Below are positions 17,533-25,325 of a stretch of 64,000 nucleotides of DNA, one piece after another. The notes beneath the pieces were generated by a model. It had not been told where the DNA came from. It worked only from the letters and a program-made list of their open reading frames with translations, and searched no databases. Source of the DNA: AP-15 sp963774345 (GTDB lineage: Bacteria; Pseudomonadota; Alphaproteobacteria; ATCC43930; CGMCC-115725); the NCBI GenBank assembly GCA_963774345.1, contig CAVZFB010000028.1:248001-312000 (forward strand). The letters are read 5' to 3'. Made by a program: the position numbers and the translations under genes. Every line of letters begins with the position of its first letter. Position 1 is the stretch's first letter.

Positions 17533-19418
17533 GGCAGTCCGACAAACTCCTTGAGCCTCACGCCATTGTCCCGAGCGATCATCTCCGCCGCTTTTTCGCC
17601 GATCATGATCGACGGCGCGTTAGTGTTCCCGCTGGTCACGTTGGGCATGACGCTCGCATCGGCCACGCGCAACTTTCCCACCCCCAGCACCCTGAGGCGC
17701 GGATCGACGACGTCGCCGATGCGGCAGGTGCAGGTATGGTGGTAGACGGTCAGCGAGAAATGCAGGGCGAGGTCCTCCAGCAACGCATCGCTGGGCTCCG
17801 TACCGGTCACATATCCGTGTTTTTCCGCGAGGAACGGCGGGATCATCACCGGGCCGATCTTGCGGTTTCCCGGCCAATGTTCCGCGATGTCCAAGACCCG
17901 GCGCATCACCGCGACCATGACCTTCATATCGTGCGGGTCGTCGTAATAGTTCATGCGGATCGTCGGGTGAACGGTGGGATCGGCGCTTGCGAGGACAATT
18001 TCGCCTTCGCTGTGCGGCAGCACCGGATTAGCAAGCAGGTAGATGCTTTCCGCGTCCGGCGCCAAGCGCTTCGACACGTCGTCGAAATATAGCGAGGTGT
18101 CGACGTTCAGGCATAAACGCACAAGGTCGTCATTGCCGCCGGTGGCAAAGCAGATGATCTCGGTGTCGTGGCTATGCGTGTCGCCAAGCCCGGTCGAACA
18201 AAAGGCCACCGCGTCGACCAGGGATGAGGCAATCAGGCCCTGCCCAGTCGTCTTCCACTCGGTGATCCGTCGTTCCGCTTCCTGCTTCATGCTCTGAAGC
18301 TCGGCCGGCAGCTTCGCATCATCGGCGGGATCGGCGGGCAGCGGTCCCCCGGGTCCGCGAAGAGCCTCGGGTCCCATCGAGAGCGCGACCTCGTTCATCG
18401 ACACACCTGCCCCTGGCGCGGGAAAGAACAACGGGACGTCCAGGTGGTCTTTCAAATGCTTGCCGACATGAGGCTGATCCAGCAGGCAGTGGACGCCAAC
18501 TGCTTCCAGTTCCGGCCGCGGCCCAATACCGGACAACAGCAGTAAGTGCGGCGAGCCGATCGCGCCGGCGCTCAAAATCACTTCCTTGCCGGCATGTGCA
18601 ATCAGGATCTCGCCAGTGCCGGTGCGATATTCGACGCCGGTGGCGGTCAATTCTCCGGCCGCTTCCTCGAGGAGCACGCGGGTGGCCTGCGCGCCGGTGA
18701 TGATCGTCAGGTTTGGCCGCTGCTCCGGCTCGCCTTCCAGGAAGGCGTGATAGGTGCTCGATCGTTTGCCTTGACGGATCGTGTATTGGGTCAGCGAAAC
18801 CGCACCGGCAGCGCCGCCCCGGTCGCGTCCATTGTAGTCACCGCGCGGGATGCCCGCTGCTTCCGCCGCCTCGACGAATTCACTGGCGGCCTGGAGCGCT
18901 GGTGCGCGCGCGGAGACCCCAAGAGGGCCGGCAGAATTGTGCGCCGGCGCGTCGATCGGGATGTCGGCGTTGGGCGCCAGTCCCTCGCTCTTGCGGAAAT
19001 AGGGCAGCACCTCGGCATAGCTCCACCCGGTGGCGCCGTCTGCGGCCCACGAGTCAAAGTCGCCCGGATGGCCGCGCACATACATCATGTAGTTGAGGCT
19101 GGACGAGCCGCCGAGCATCTTGCCGCGCGGGACCGGGATGCGCCGCCCATTGAGCCCGAGGCCGGCTTTCCCGGGGTCGGCGGTGTACATCCAGTCCGTA
19201 ACCGGGTTCAACTGCATGGCAGCGGGGGCCACCGGCATCAATGACACATCAGGCGGCCGCTCGCCGGCCTCGATCAGCGCCACCCGGCACGATGGATCTT
19301 CGGAGAGACGCGACGCGATCACCGCGCCCGCGGAGCCCCCGCCCACGACGATGAAATCGAAGTTTTCAGACATGTCACCCTCTTCCTTCTCCGCTATGTC
19401 CGGCTGCGTGTCAGTCAT
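17529..19418 (-). CDS. GMC-family FAD oxidoreductase (choline dehydrogenase-like)
   Basis: A 629-residue flavoprotein. The Rossmann motif FIVVGGGSAGAVIASRLSED and GMC signature 1 (GKMLGGSSSLNYMMYVRGHP) are near the N terminus. Signature 2 (SAGAIGSPHLLLLSGIG) is central, and VTSGNTNAPSIMIGEKAA with an active-site His region (VYHHTCTCRIGDV) is at the end. Members oxidise alcohols to aldehydes. The ATG at 19418 follows GGGAGG and adds 15 residues; an alternative ATG at 19373, after AGAGGGTG, begins nearer the flavin motif. It is coupled to the downstream amidase. An insert in the middle of the protein makes it somewhat longer than typical choline dehydrogenases. Confidence 0.86.
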   Translation of the reverse strand: MTDTQPDIAEKEEGDMSENFDFIVVGGGSAGAVIASRLSEDPSCRVALIEAGERPPDVSLMPVAPAAMQLNPVTDWMYTADPGKAGLGLNGRRIPVPRGKMLGGSSSLNYMMYVRGHPGDFDSWAADGATGWSYAEVLPYFRKSEGLAPNADIPIDAPAHNSAGPLGVSARAPALQAASEFVEAAEAAGIPRGDYNGRDRGGAAGAVSLTQYTIRQGKRSSTYHAFLEGEPEQRPNLTIITGAQATRVLLEEAAGELTATGVEYRTGTGEILIAHAGKEVILSAGAIGSPHLLLLSGIGPRPELEAVGVHCLLDQPHVGKHLKDHLDVPLFFPAPGAGVSMNEVALSMGPEALRGPGGPLPADPADDAKLPAELQSMKQEAERRITEWKTTGQGLIASSLVDAVAFCSTGLGDTHSHDTEIICFATGGNDDLVRLCLNVDTSLYFDDVSKRLAPDAESIYLLANPVLPHSEGEIVLASADPTVHPTIRMNYYDDPHDMKVMVAVMRRVLDIAEHWPGNRKIGPVMIPPFLAEKHGYVTGTEPSDALLEDLALHFSLTVYHHTCTCRIGDVVDPRLRVLGVGKLRVADASVMPNVTSGNTNAPSIMIGEKAAEMIARDNGVRLKEFVGLP

Positions 19419-19483
19419 CGCAAGCCTCCCGATAAATCCGTTCTGAACGGTCAGTCCGAGGACGGCAACGCAGACGTCGGCGC

Positions 19484-19519
19484 ATCCCAGCGGCTGTGGT
19501 CGTTACCAACCGCTGGGAT
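19484..19519. repeat. Perfect 10-bp inverted repeat upstream of the GMC-amidase operon
   Basis: ATCCCAGCGG (19484-19493) is repeated in inverse orientation as CCGCTGGGAT (19510-19519) with a 16-base spacer, 66 bp before the GMC start. The spacing suits a dimeric regulator, though a terminator for the upstream transporter is also possible. The rest of the 19419-19721 gap shows nothing else. Confidence 0.5.
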
Positions 19520-19721
19520 ATGGCGTGGGCATTGTGGTCGTTCCGCGCGGTCGGCGCGAACGTCCGCTTCTCTGCCGACCCGACGATGTTCTAGCGAGGC
19601 CGTGAGCGGCGGGTCAGGGTCGACTCCAGCGGTTCCATTGTAGCCCCGCGAACGGCCGGAGTCAGCGCTCGCAGCCTATTCGCCTCTTTCCGCAAAACCC
19701 TTCTCAAATCGCCAGGCGGGA

Positions 19722-20639
19722 CTACACCCGCTGCGGTACCGGGACCGCCGGGCGTCGACGCCGTAAGGTCTCGCGCCACAGAATGTACAGGCCCGAGGCG
19801 ACAACGATCGCGGAACCGGCCAGCAGGCCCGGGGTCGGCACGTCCCCCCACACCGCTAAGCTGAGGATAATTGCCCATACCAGCGACAGGTAGTTGAACG
19901 GCACCACTGCCGAGGGCGGCGCCAATGAAAGCGAGCGCGTCCACCAGAACTGGGCGATTCCGTTGCCGACACCAGCAAGCGCCAGCATCAGCGCGTCGCC
20001 CCAATGCGGGGCCCGGAATCCGAGGGTCAGCAGGCCGGCGGTGCACAAGGTCATAATGATCATCTGGTAGAGCGTCAGCGTTTCGGCCAATTCGGTCATG
20101 CTCATGCGGCGGATCGCGATCGCCACGGTTGAGATCAAGATCGCGTTGGTGAGCGCGAACAGCGCGCCGTAAGTCAGCGTGCCGCTGCCGGGATGGGTTA
20201 TGATTAGGACGCCGACAAACCCGATGATAAGCGCCGACCAGCGGTGGACGCCGACCTTCTCCTTCAGGATTACGATCGACAGCAGAGTAGTGAACAATGG
20301 CGCCGCGAAGCCGATCGCCGTCGCCGAGCCGAGCGACAGCACGCTGACCGCGAGGAACCAGCACAGCATCGAGCCGAACTGCGACAGGCCGCGCTGTATA
20401 TGTTCGCGGTAGCGTCGCGTCCGCAAGACGCCCCACCCGGCGCGCGGGAATACGATCGCCGCCACGGTCAGGAACGCAAACAGGGTGCGCCCGAACGCCA
20501 CCTCGCCCAGCGGATAGCTGGCAAGTTGCCACTTCACGACCGCATTGCCGCCGGCGAACATTACGGTCGAGCCTACCATGTAGGCGATCCCGAGCGGGAC
20601 CTGGTTGCGTCGCCCAGCAGCTGCCTCGGCAACGCTCAT
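19722..20639 (-). CDS. EamA/DMT-family transporter
   Basis: A 305-residue inner-membrane protein with two EamA repeats and about ten hydrophobic segments, for example GIAYMVGSTVMFAGGNAVV, ATAIGFAAPLFTTLLSIVIL, WSALIIGFVGVLIITHPG and FNYLSLVWAIILSLAVWGD. Members export or import metabolites such as amino acids; the substrate is unknown. The first helix begins soon after the ATG at 20639, which has only a poor ribosome site; an upstream in-frame start would overlap the acyl-CoA dehydrogenase-like gene. It lies on the same strand as its neighbours on both sides, which suggests a transport role in the same catabolic unit. Confidence 0.82.
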   Translation of the reverse strand: MSVAEAAAGRRNQVPLGIAYMVGSTVMFAGGNAVVKWQLASYPLGEVAFGRTLFAFLTVAAIVFPRAGWGVLRTRRYREHIQRGLSQFGSMLCWFLAVSVLSLGSATAIGFAAPLFTTLLSIVILKEKVGVHRWSALIIGFVGVLIITHPGSGTLTYGALFALTNAILISTVAIAIRRMSMTELAETLTLYQMIIMTLCTAGLLTLGFRAPHWGDALMLALAGVGNGIAQFWWTRSLSLAPPSAVVPFNYLSLVWAIILSLAVWGDVPTPGLLAGSAIVVASGLYILWRETLRRRRPAVPVPQRV

Positions 20640-20680
20640 CGCGCCGGGCCGACGGGCCGGATTTCCATCAGAACCCCTCT

Positions 20681-21910
20681 TTACGAGCCCCGCTGCCGGT
20701 CCGAGCCAAGCGCGGCCTCCCAGGCCTGCTGCATCGTGATCTCCTGCGTCCACGGGCGCATCAGCGCGGCGGCCCGCGCGTCGCGTGCGTAGCGCTCGAG
20801 CGGATAGCGCTTAAGGAAAGCCCGTCCGCCACAGACACGGATCGCCTCCTGTGTAACCGCGACCACCGCGCGTTGCACGGTGACGTGCGCCGCCCGGGCG
20901 CGCTGGACCGCCTCCAGCGGGGCATCGACCTGGGCCTCTGAGATTGTTCGGTAGTAGATCGCGCGGGCCAACTCGATCGAAAAAAGCATCTCTGCTATCG
21001 CATGACCCTTCGCCACGATCTCGGTATGCGGGACCGGCGCGCCGGGCATCCGGCCGGTCAGGTACGCGAGGGCATCATCGTAGGCCGCTTGCATGAGCCC
21101 GAGGAAGATCGCGGAGAAGCTCACGAAGAGGTGGGGGAAGGCGTTGTACATGGCCCCGAACAGGCCAGGCGGCAGCACCTCCGCCTCGTCAGGGACGAAC
21201 ACGTTCTCGAGCGACATGTCGCGGCTGACCGTGGCGCGCATCCCCATCGGGTCCCAGTCGCCGGGGAAGGACACCCCCGGCGTGTCTTTGGGAATCTGGA
21301 GATAAAGGGTGCGTTCGATCCAGGGCTCGTCGCCAAGCCGAATAGCGGGGGTGGCGTAATACGGGGCGCAGCCTGCCAGAGAGACGAAAAACTTCCGCCC
21401 GTTGACCACATAGCCGCCATCCACCTTCCGCGCGGTGGTGCCGAAGCGCCGGCCGCCGACACCGAGCTTGGTATCGGTCTCGCCCTGCTCCACCGGCTCG
21501 CTGTGGGGCTGTCCGTAGAAAGCGCCTTGCTCCACGACCTCGCGGAACTTGGCGGCCCGGAGCTGCTCGTGGCGCTCACGCACGTCGGGAGGCATCGCCA
21601 TGTTATCGGCAATCGGGCCCATCATCAGCATCGTGAGGCAATGCATGTTGAAGGTGAGCGCCGTGGAGGCGTTCCCCTGCGCAAGCTGCTCCGCCACTAG
21701 GCAGTAGGTTTCGTAGTCAGCCCCGCGCCCACCGTAGCGTTCGGGCACGCACAGGCCGAGGAGCCCCTCGGTGCGCAGATCGGCATAGTCGTCGAACGGA
21801 AAGGACGCGTCGCGGTCGTGGTGGTCGGCGCGCGGCGCGAAGCGCTCGAGGGCCAGACGGCGGGCAAGGGCGATCAACTCGCGCTGCCGGGAGGAAGGCT
21901 GGAGGTGCAT
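20681..21910 (-). CDS. Acyl-CoA dehydrogenase-like flavoprotein
   Basis: A 409-residue protein of the acyl-CoA dehydrogenase fold. The N-terminal helical domain contains LRTEGLLGLCVPERYGGRG. The middle beta domain contains YVVNGRKFFVSLAGCA and DWDPMGMRATVSRD. The C-terminal helical domain ends RVCGGRAFLKRYPLERYARDARAAALMRP. The usual catalytic Glu position is not obvious, and relatives of this type include flavin-dependent monooxygenases such as the DszC/SfnB group. Its upstream neighbour was an LLM flavin monooxygenase, a combination often seen in organosulfur or amine catabolism. The start is uncertain: ATG 21910 fits the fold, while a TTG at 21961 extends it by 17 residues. Confidence 0.78.
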   Translation of the reverse strand: MHLQPSSRQRELIALARRLALERFAPRADHHDRDASFPFDDYADLRTEGLLGLCVPERYGGRGADYETYCLVAEQLAQGNASTALTFNMHCLTMLMMGPIADNMAMPPDVRERHEQLRAAKFREVVEQGAFYGQPHSEPVEQGETDTKLGVGGRRFGTTARKVDGGYVVNGRKFFVSLAGCAPYYATPAIRLGDEPWIERTLYLQIPKDTPGVSFPGDWDPMGMRATVSRDMSLENVFVPDEAEVLPPGLFGAMYNAFPHLFVSFSAIFLGLMQAAYDDALAYLTGRMPGAPVPHTEIVAKGHAIAEMLFSIELARAIYYRTISEAQVDAPLEAVQRARAAHVTVQRAVVAVTQEAIRVCGGRAFLKRYPLERYARDARAAALMRPWTQEITMQQAWEAALGSDRQRGS

Positions 21911-21986
21911 CAAAGGGCTCGCTGCGCTGACCACATTTTGCGCCAATAAGCCACTCCCCAAGACCCAACTTCAAGGCGGTACCGAA

Positions 21987-22275
21987 TTACGGCATAGGCC
22001 GGTGCGGCTTACGCAGGCCGGCTTGCTCGATCAGCGGCATGACCTCCGCCATCCATTGCCTCATCTCGTCATCGTAGTTGACCCAGCGGCAGGCCGAACA
22101 TGCGCAATTCCTGCGAATACCAGCCGCACACGACGTTCAGCGCAAAGCGGCCTCCCGTCAGGTGATCGACGGTAGTACCCTGCTTGGCGGCTACAATCGG
22201 GTGGATCGTCGGCACATGGGTCGTGCTAAAGATCGCGGCATGGTCGGTCACCGCGCCCATGCCGGCAGCCCAAGC
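21987..22275 (-). pseudogene. 3' part of an LLM flavin-dependent monooxygenase gene, interrupted and internally deleted
   Basis: Reading from 22275 down gives LAWAAGMGAVTDHAAIF, then THVPTIHPIVAAKQGTTVDH and GGRFALNVVCGWYSQELRMF, the substrate/FMN core of the bacterial-luciferase-like family. After GLPLGQ the frame jumps directly to YDDEMRQWMAEVMPLIEQAG and stops at 21987. The central and late barrel, well over 100 residues, has been deleted. The matching 5' part lies at 24951-25227 across 2.67 kb of insertion sequences. Before disruption it probably formed an operon with the acyl-CoA dehydrogenase-like gene. Confidence 0.8.
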
Positions 22276-22282
22276 TAGACCA

Positions 22283-22292
22283 CATGTCCGCC
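22283..22292 (+). repeat. Left subterminal inverted repeat of the IS1111-type element
   Basis: CATGTCCGCC is the exact inverse complement of the 10 bases at 23803-23812. It sits five bases inside the left boundary. Confidence 0.65.
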
Positions 22293-22304
22293 TGAGTGCG
22301 GGGC

Positions 22305-22382
22305 GACCCGTCTCACAGTATGCAGGTAACGAGGGTTGCACCGGGTTGGCCGGTGCCGAGCCTCATGCATAGGAGACGGGTC
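22305..22382 (+). other. Inverted repeat directly upstream of the IS1111-type transposase
   Basis: GACCCGTCTC (22305-22314) and GAGACGGGTC (22373-22382) form a perfect 10-bp inverted repeat with a 58-base loop. The right arm ends at the base before the transposase ATG and includes its GGAGACGGG ribosome-site region. Pairing in mRNA would hide the ribosome site, which is a plausible way to keep transposase translation low, especially after read-through from outside. Confidence 0.5.
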
Positions 22383-23492
22383 ATGGCGGATGGTATCAGC
22401 TACGTCGGGCTTGATGTGCACAAGGATGGGATCGTTGTCGCGATCGCCGATAGCGGGCTGCGTGGCGAGGTCAGGGACTATGGTCGGATTGCAAACACGG
22501 CGGCGGCACTAGAACGCCTGGTGCGTAAGCTGGGTGACGATGGCACGACCCTGCGATTTTGCTATGAGGCGGGGCCGTGCGGCTATGGCATTCAGCGTCA
22601 GCTGTCAGGGCACAGGCACGAATGCGTTGTCGTCGCGCCGTCGTTGATCCCAAAGCGGCCGGGCGACCGGGTCAAGACCGATCGACGGGACGCCGCCAGC
22701 CTGGCGCGGTTGCATCGCGCCGGCGAGCTGACCGCGGTGTGGGTTCCCGATGTCGGACACGAGGCGATGCGCGACTTGGTGCGTGCCCGTCTTGACGCGG
22801 TACATGCGTTGCGCCGGGCCCGCCAGCAGCTTTCGGGCTTCCTGTTGCGCCAGCGTTGCCATTATGGACGTCCGGCCTGGACCAAGCTGCATCGCCGCTG
22901 GCTGGCTGGTTTGCGTTTTGAGCAGGCAGCACACCACCTCGTGCTCGAGGATTACATTCAGACAGTCGAAGCCGCCGCGACGCGGCGCGATCGGCTGACG
23001 GCGCAGATCGAAGCGATGTTGCCCGACTGGACACTGGCCCCAGTCGTGGCGGCGTTGCAGACGATGCGCGGCATGGCCTTGGTCAATGCGGCAACACTGG
23101 TCGCCGAACTGGGCGACCTCTCGCGCTTTGCCAATCCGCGCCAGCTGATGGCCTATCTCGGACTGGTGCCGTCCGAGCATTCGAGCGGCGCCAGCGTCAG
23201 GCGCGGCGGCATCACCAAAGCCGGCAGCAGCGCGGCGCGCCGGTTGTTGATCGAAGCGGCGTGGTCCTACCGCTTCCCAGCTCGGGTCAGCCGTGACTTG
23301 CGCCTGCGTCAGGAAGACCAGCCCAAACTGATCCGGGAGATCGCCTGGAAGGGACAAGTGCGGCTGTGCGCACGCTATCGCCGTCTCGCCCGCACCGGCA
23401 AACCCGCCAATGTCGTCACCACCGCCATCGCCCGCGAACTGGTGGGCTTTGTCTGGGCCATCGCCCGCCAGATCACAATACCGGCAGGCTGA
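22383..23492 (+). CDS. IS110/IS1111-family transposase (DEDD recombinase)
   Basis: A 369-residue transposase. The N-terminal RuvC-like domain has YVGLDVHKDGIVVAIAD (first Asp), FCYEAGPCGYG (Glu) and RVKTDRRDAASLARL (Asp pair). The C-terminal domain contains LMAYLGLVPSEHSSG and GGITKAGSSAARRLLIEAA, whose Ser is the expected nucleophile. Length and motifs are complete, so it may be active. The ATG at 22383 follows GGAGACGGG, although that site lies in an inverted repeat. These enzymes recombine DNA under guidance of an RNA encoded in the element's own non-coding end. Confidence 0.93.
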   Translation: MADGISYVGLDVHKDGIVVAIADSGLRGEVRDYGRIANTAAALERLVRKLGDDGTTLRFCYEAGPCGYGIQRQLSGHRHECVVVAPSLIPKRPGDRVKTDRRDAASLARLHRAGELTAVWVPDVGHEAMRDLVRARLDAVHALRRARQQLSGFLLRQRCHYGRPAWTKLHRRWLAGLRFEQAAHHLVLEDYIQTVEAAATRRDRLTAQIEAMLPDWTLAPVVAALQTMRGMALVNAATLVAELGDLSRFANPRQLMAYLGLVPSEHSSGASVRRGGITKAGSSAARRLLIEAAWSYRFPARVSRDLRLRQEDQPKLIREIAWKGQVRLCARYRRLARTGKPANVVTTAIARELVGFVWAIARQITIPAG

Positions 23493-23802
23493 TTGGAGAA
23501 ATCGTGTGGTCACCAGCAAAGGAGGCACTGTCAAAAATACCAATCAGCGATTTCCGGGCAGCGCCGGAGGCATGACCGCGGTCAGGAGAACCCTCGCAAC
23601 CACTATCTGCCGGATCGCCGATCCGACGCTGGTCACTAGACCGAGGCAGCTCCGCGACGCATCAACGGTCATGCGGTTCCGACCCGCGCATCAGAGTATG
23701 ATCAACCGTCGCTTTGACGGCCGTGCCTCCGGCCCTGCCCGCAACAGCCCAAAACAGCCGCTTCAAAGAAAGCCACGAATTTACTTGCCTGCTACTTTAA
23801 AT
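23493..23802 (+). ncRNA. Candidate seekRNA/bridge RNA region of the IS1111-type element
   Basis: About 310 bp between the transposase stop and the right subterminal repeat hold no convincing gene. In IS1111-group elements the target-choosing guide RNA is encoded in this position. The heptamer CTAGACC at 23636-23642 equals the left junction sequence at 22275-22281, which spans host DNA, the TA and the first IS bases; this is what a guide-donor or guide-target match might look like, though a chance 7-mer match is possible. A CTAG lies at the original target. RNA limits cannot be set by eye. Confidence 0.4.
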
Positions 23803-24892
23803 GGCGGACATGAGAGTGGTGTGACGCGATCACTTGGTGCCCACGGTTGACCTTTTCGATGATGCGGTCGGGGTCGGCGGTCCAGACAAAGGGTTTGGGT
23901 CTTTTGTTGTGCTCGCCGAGATAGCGGTTAATCGCGGTCTGCAGGTCGACGAGCGAATGGAAGACACCGCGCTGCAATCGTCGGCGGGTCAGGGTCGCGA
24001 AAAAGCCTTCGACCGCATTGGCCCAAGAGCACGAGGTCGGAGTGAAATGAAAAGTCCAGCGCGGATGGCGGGCGAGCCAGGCGCGGACTTTGGGATGCTT
24101 GTGGACGGCATAGTTGTCGAGGATCGCGTGAATGAGCTTTCCCGCCGGCACTGCGGCCTCGATCCGGTTCAGGAAGCGGAGGAATTCCTGGTGGCGATGG
24201 CGCGCCATGCATTGCCCGATCACCGTGCCGTCGAGAACGTTGAGCGCCGCGAACAAGGTGGTCGTGCCATTACGGATGTAGTCATGCGTCATCGTGCCAG
24301 CGCGCCCGCGCTTCATCGGCAAGCCGGGCTGCGTGCGGTCGAGCGCCTGGATTTGCGATTTCTCGTCGACCGACAGCACGAGGCTATGCGCCGGCGGGTC
24401 GAGATAGAGTCCGACCACGTCGCGCAGCTTGGCGGCAAAAGCCGGATCTTGCGACAGCTTGAAGCGGCGTACCCGGTGCGGCTGCAGACCGTGCGCCGCC
24501 CAGATGCGCTGCACCGAGCGCAGCGAAATGCCACTGGCCGCGGCCATCGCCCGCCCGGTCCAGTGTGTCGCCTCACCCGGCGGCTCAGCGAGGGTCAGTT
24601 CGACGACCCGGTCGATCAGGACTGAGGGCAATGGCGGCAGACCAGGTTTGCGCGTCTTATCGCGCAGCAGCCCGGCCACGCCCTCGCGCATGAACCGCTC
24701 TTGCCAGCGCCACACACAGGGCTTTGAAACCCCGGCCCGGCGCATAATCTCCGCTGTGCCGCAACCCTCCGCCGTTGCCAGGATTATCCGTGCCCGCCAG
24801 ACATGCTTTTGCCGGCTATTGCGATCGGCTACGACCGCGGCCAATCGCTCACGGTCGGCCGCACTCACTTCGATACTGATCCCCTCGCGCAT
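23792..24892 (-). CDS. IS630-family transposase, C terminus altered by the adjacent insertion
   Basis: A 366-residue transposase. An N-terminal helix-turn-helix pair (IMRRAGVSKPCVWRWQERF) precedes a DDE_3 catalytic domain with Asp in LVLSVDEKSQIQ, Asp in AILDNYAVHKHPK and Glu in SWANAVEGFFATL. Reading toward the element end gives ...VIASHH, and in the original insertion the TA target plus the next G would have supplied a TAG stop straight after HH. Because the IS1111-type element now sits at that point, translation runs on for seven extra residues (SHVRHLK region) into the newcomer before stopping at 23792. The catalytic residues are intact. The ATG is at 24892. Confidence 0.9.
   Translation of the reverse strand: MREGISIEVSAADRERLAAVVADRNSRQKHVWRARIILATAEGCGTAEIMRRAGVSKPCVWRWQERFMREGVAGLLRDKTRKPGLPPLPSVLIDRVVELTLAEPPGEATHWTGRAMAAASGISLRSVQRIWAAHGLQPHRVRRFKLSQDPAFAAKLRDVVGLYLDPPAHSLVLSVDEKSQIQALDRTQPGLPMKRGRAGTMTHDYIRNGTTTLFAALNVLDGTVIGQCMARHRHQEFLRFLNRIEAAVPAGKLIHAILDNYAVHKHPKVRAWLARHPRWTFHFTPTSCSWANAVEGFFATLTRRRLQRGVFHSLVDLQTAINRYLGEHNKRPKPFVWTADPDRIIEKVNRGHQVIASHHSHVRHLK
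23803..23812 (+). repeat. Right subterminal inverted repeat of the IS1111-type element
   Basis: GGCGGACATG, the exact inverse of 22283-22292, three bases inside the right boundary. Confidence 0.65.
23816..23833 (+). repeat. IS630 terminal inverted repeat (transposase 3' side)
   Basis: GTGGTGTGACGCGATCAC; pairs with 24931-24948 at 14 of 18 positions. It begins immediately after the IS1111-type element. Confidence 0.8.
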
Positions 24893-24930
24893 TCAGCATC
24901 ATTGCACAGATCCAGCCGCAATGGAATCCT

Positions 24931-24948
24931 GTGACTGCGTCGTACCAC
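24931..24948 (-). repeat. IS630 terminal inverted repeat (transposase 5' side)
   Basis: The inverse complement reads GTGGTACGACGCAGTCAC. The TA at 24949-24950 is the duplicated target. Confidence 0.8.
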
Positions 24949-24950
24949 TA

Positions 24951-25227
24951 GGGTGTCGTAGCAGGTGCCGTTGAAATCGGTGGCGCCGCCGAAGCCCCTC
25001 CAGCGCGCCACCGGGACCAACGCCTCAAAGCCGGCCCGATCCGCGGTGGTGACGATGGCGCGGCTGTTCGGCCAAGTCATTTCGAGATGCCCCGGCGCCG
25101 TCGTCGCGGCGCAGCCGTTGCTGACATTGGCCCCGAACACACCGAGCTTCAGCCGGTTGTCGCTGTAGAGCGGGCTCAGGATGCGGCGATCGGCGCTCAT
25201 TGCGTAACGATTGTCGCCCGCATCCAT
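24951..25227 (-). pseudogene. 5' part of the interrupted LLM flavin-dependent monooxygenase gene
   Basis: From ATG 25227 (or 25200) the frame reads MSADRRILSPLYSDNRLKLG, then GVFGANVSNGCAA, NSRAIVTTADRAGFEALVPV and GFGGATDFNGTCYDT, the first third of a luciferase-like flavin monooxygenase. At the TA of 24949-24950 the coding sequence is cut by the IS630 element. Joining this end to 22275 restores CYDT-LAWAAGMGAV in one frame, which proves that both fragments were one gene. The family uses reduced FMN from a separate reductase to oxidise sulfonates, sulfones or pyrimidines. The gene is dead. Confidence 0.85.
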
Positions 25228-25325
25228 GTGCGTGGCAACCTACCCCGGTCAAGTGTCGAGCTCGGACTTGCGGCTAAACCACGACGATGAGCGATCCCAG
25301 TTGCCGACGCCGCCGTCATCGTCTC

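Larger units (their letters stand above)
22278..23815 (+). mobile_element. IS1111/IS110-type insertion sequence inserted at the end of an IS630 element
   Basis: A 1,538-bp element lies between the TA target base pair of an IS630 insertion (22276-22277) and the IS630 terminal repeat beginning at 23816. It carries one DEDD-type transposase and has 10-bp subterminal inverted repeats CATGTCCGCC (22283-22292) and GGCGGACATG (23803-23812), a few bases in from each end. Subterminal repeats and a long non-coding stretch after the transposase are features of the IS1111 branch of IS110 elements. The exact ends could shift by a few bases. Insertion precisely at another element's terminal repeat parallels IS4321/IS5075, which target Tn21-family ends. 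Confidence 0.75.
23816..24948 (-). mobile_element. IS630-family insertion sequence
   Basis: A 1,133-bp element bounded by 18-bp terminal inverted repeats, GTGGTGTGACGCGATCAC at 23816-23833 and the inverse of GTGGTACGACGCAGTCAC at 24931-24948, matching at 14 of 18 positions. TA flanks it at 24949-24950. The other TA copy is now at 22276-22277, separated from the element by the IS1111-type insertion. TA duplication is the rule for IS630. It lies inside an LLM monooxygenase gene, whose codons for Asp-Thr-Leu are split at the TA. Confidence 0.88.

Noticed and set aside
19591..20532. 313-codon minus-strand frame overlapping the EamA transporter
   Set aside because: Arg-rich out-of-frame shadow of the transporter, which has proper membrane helices.
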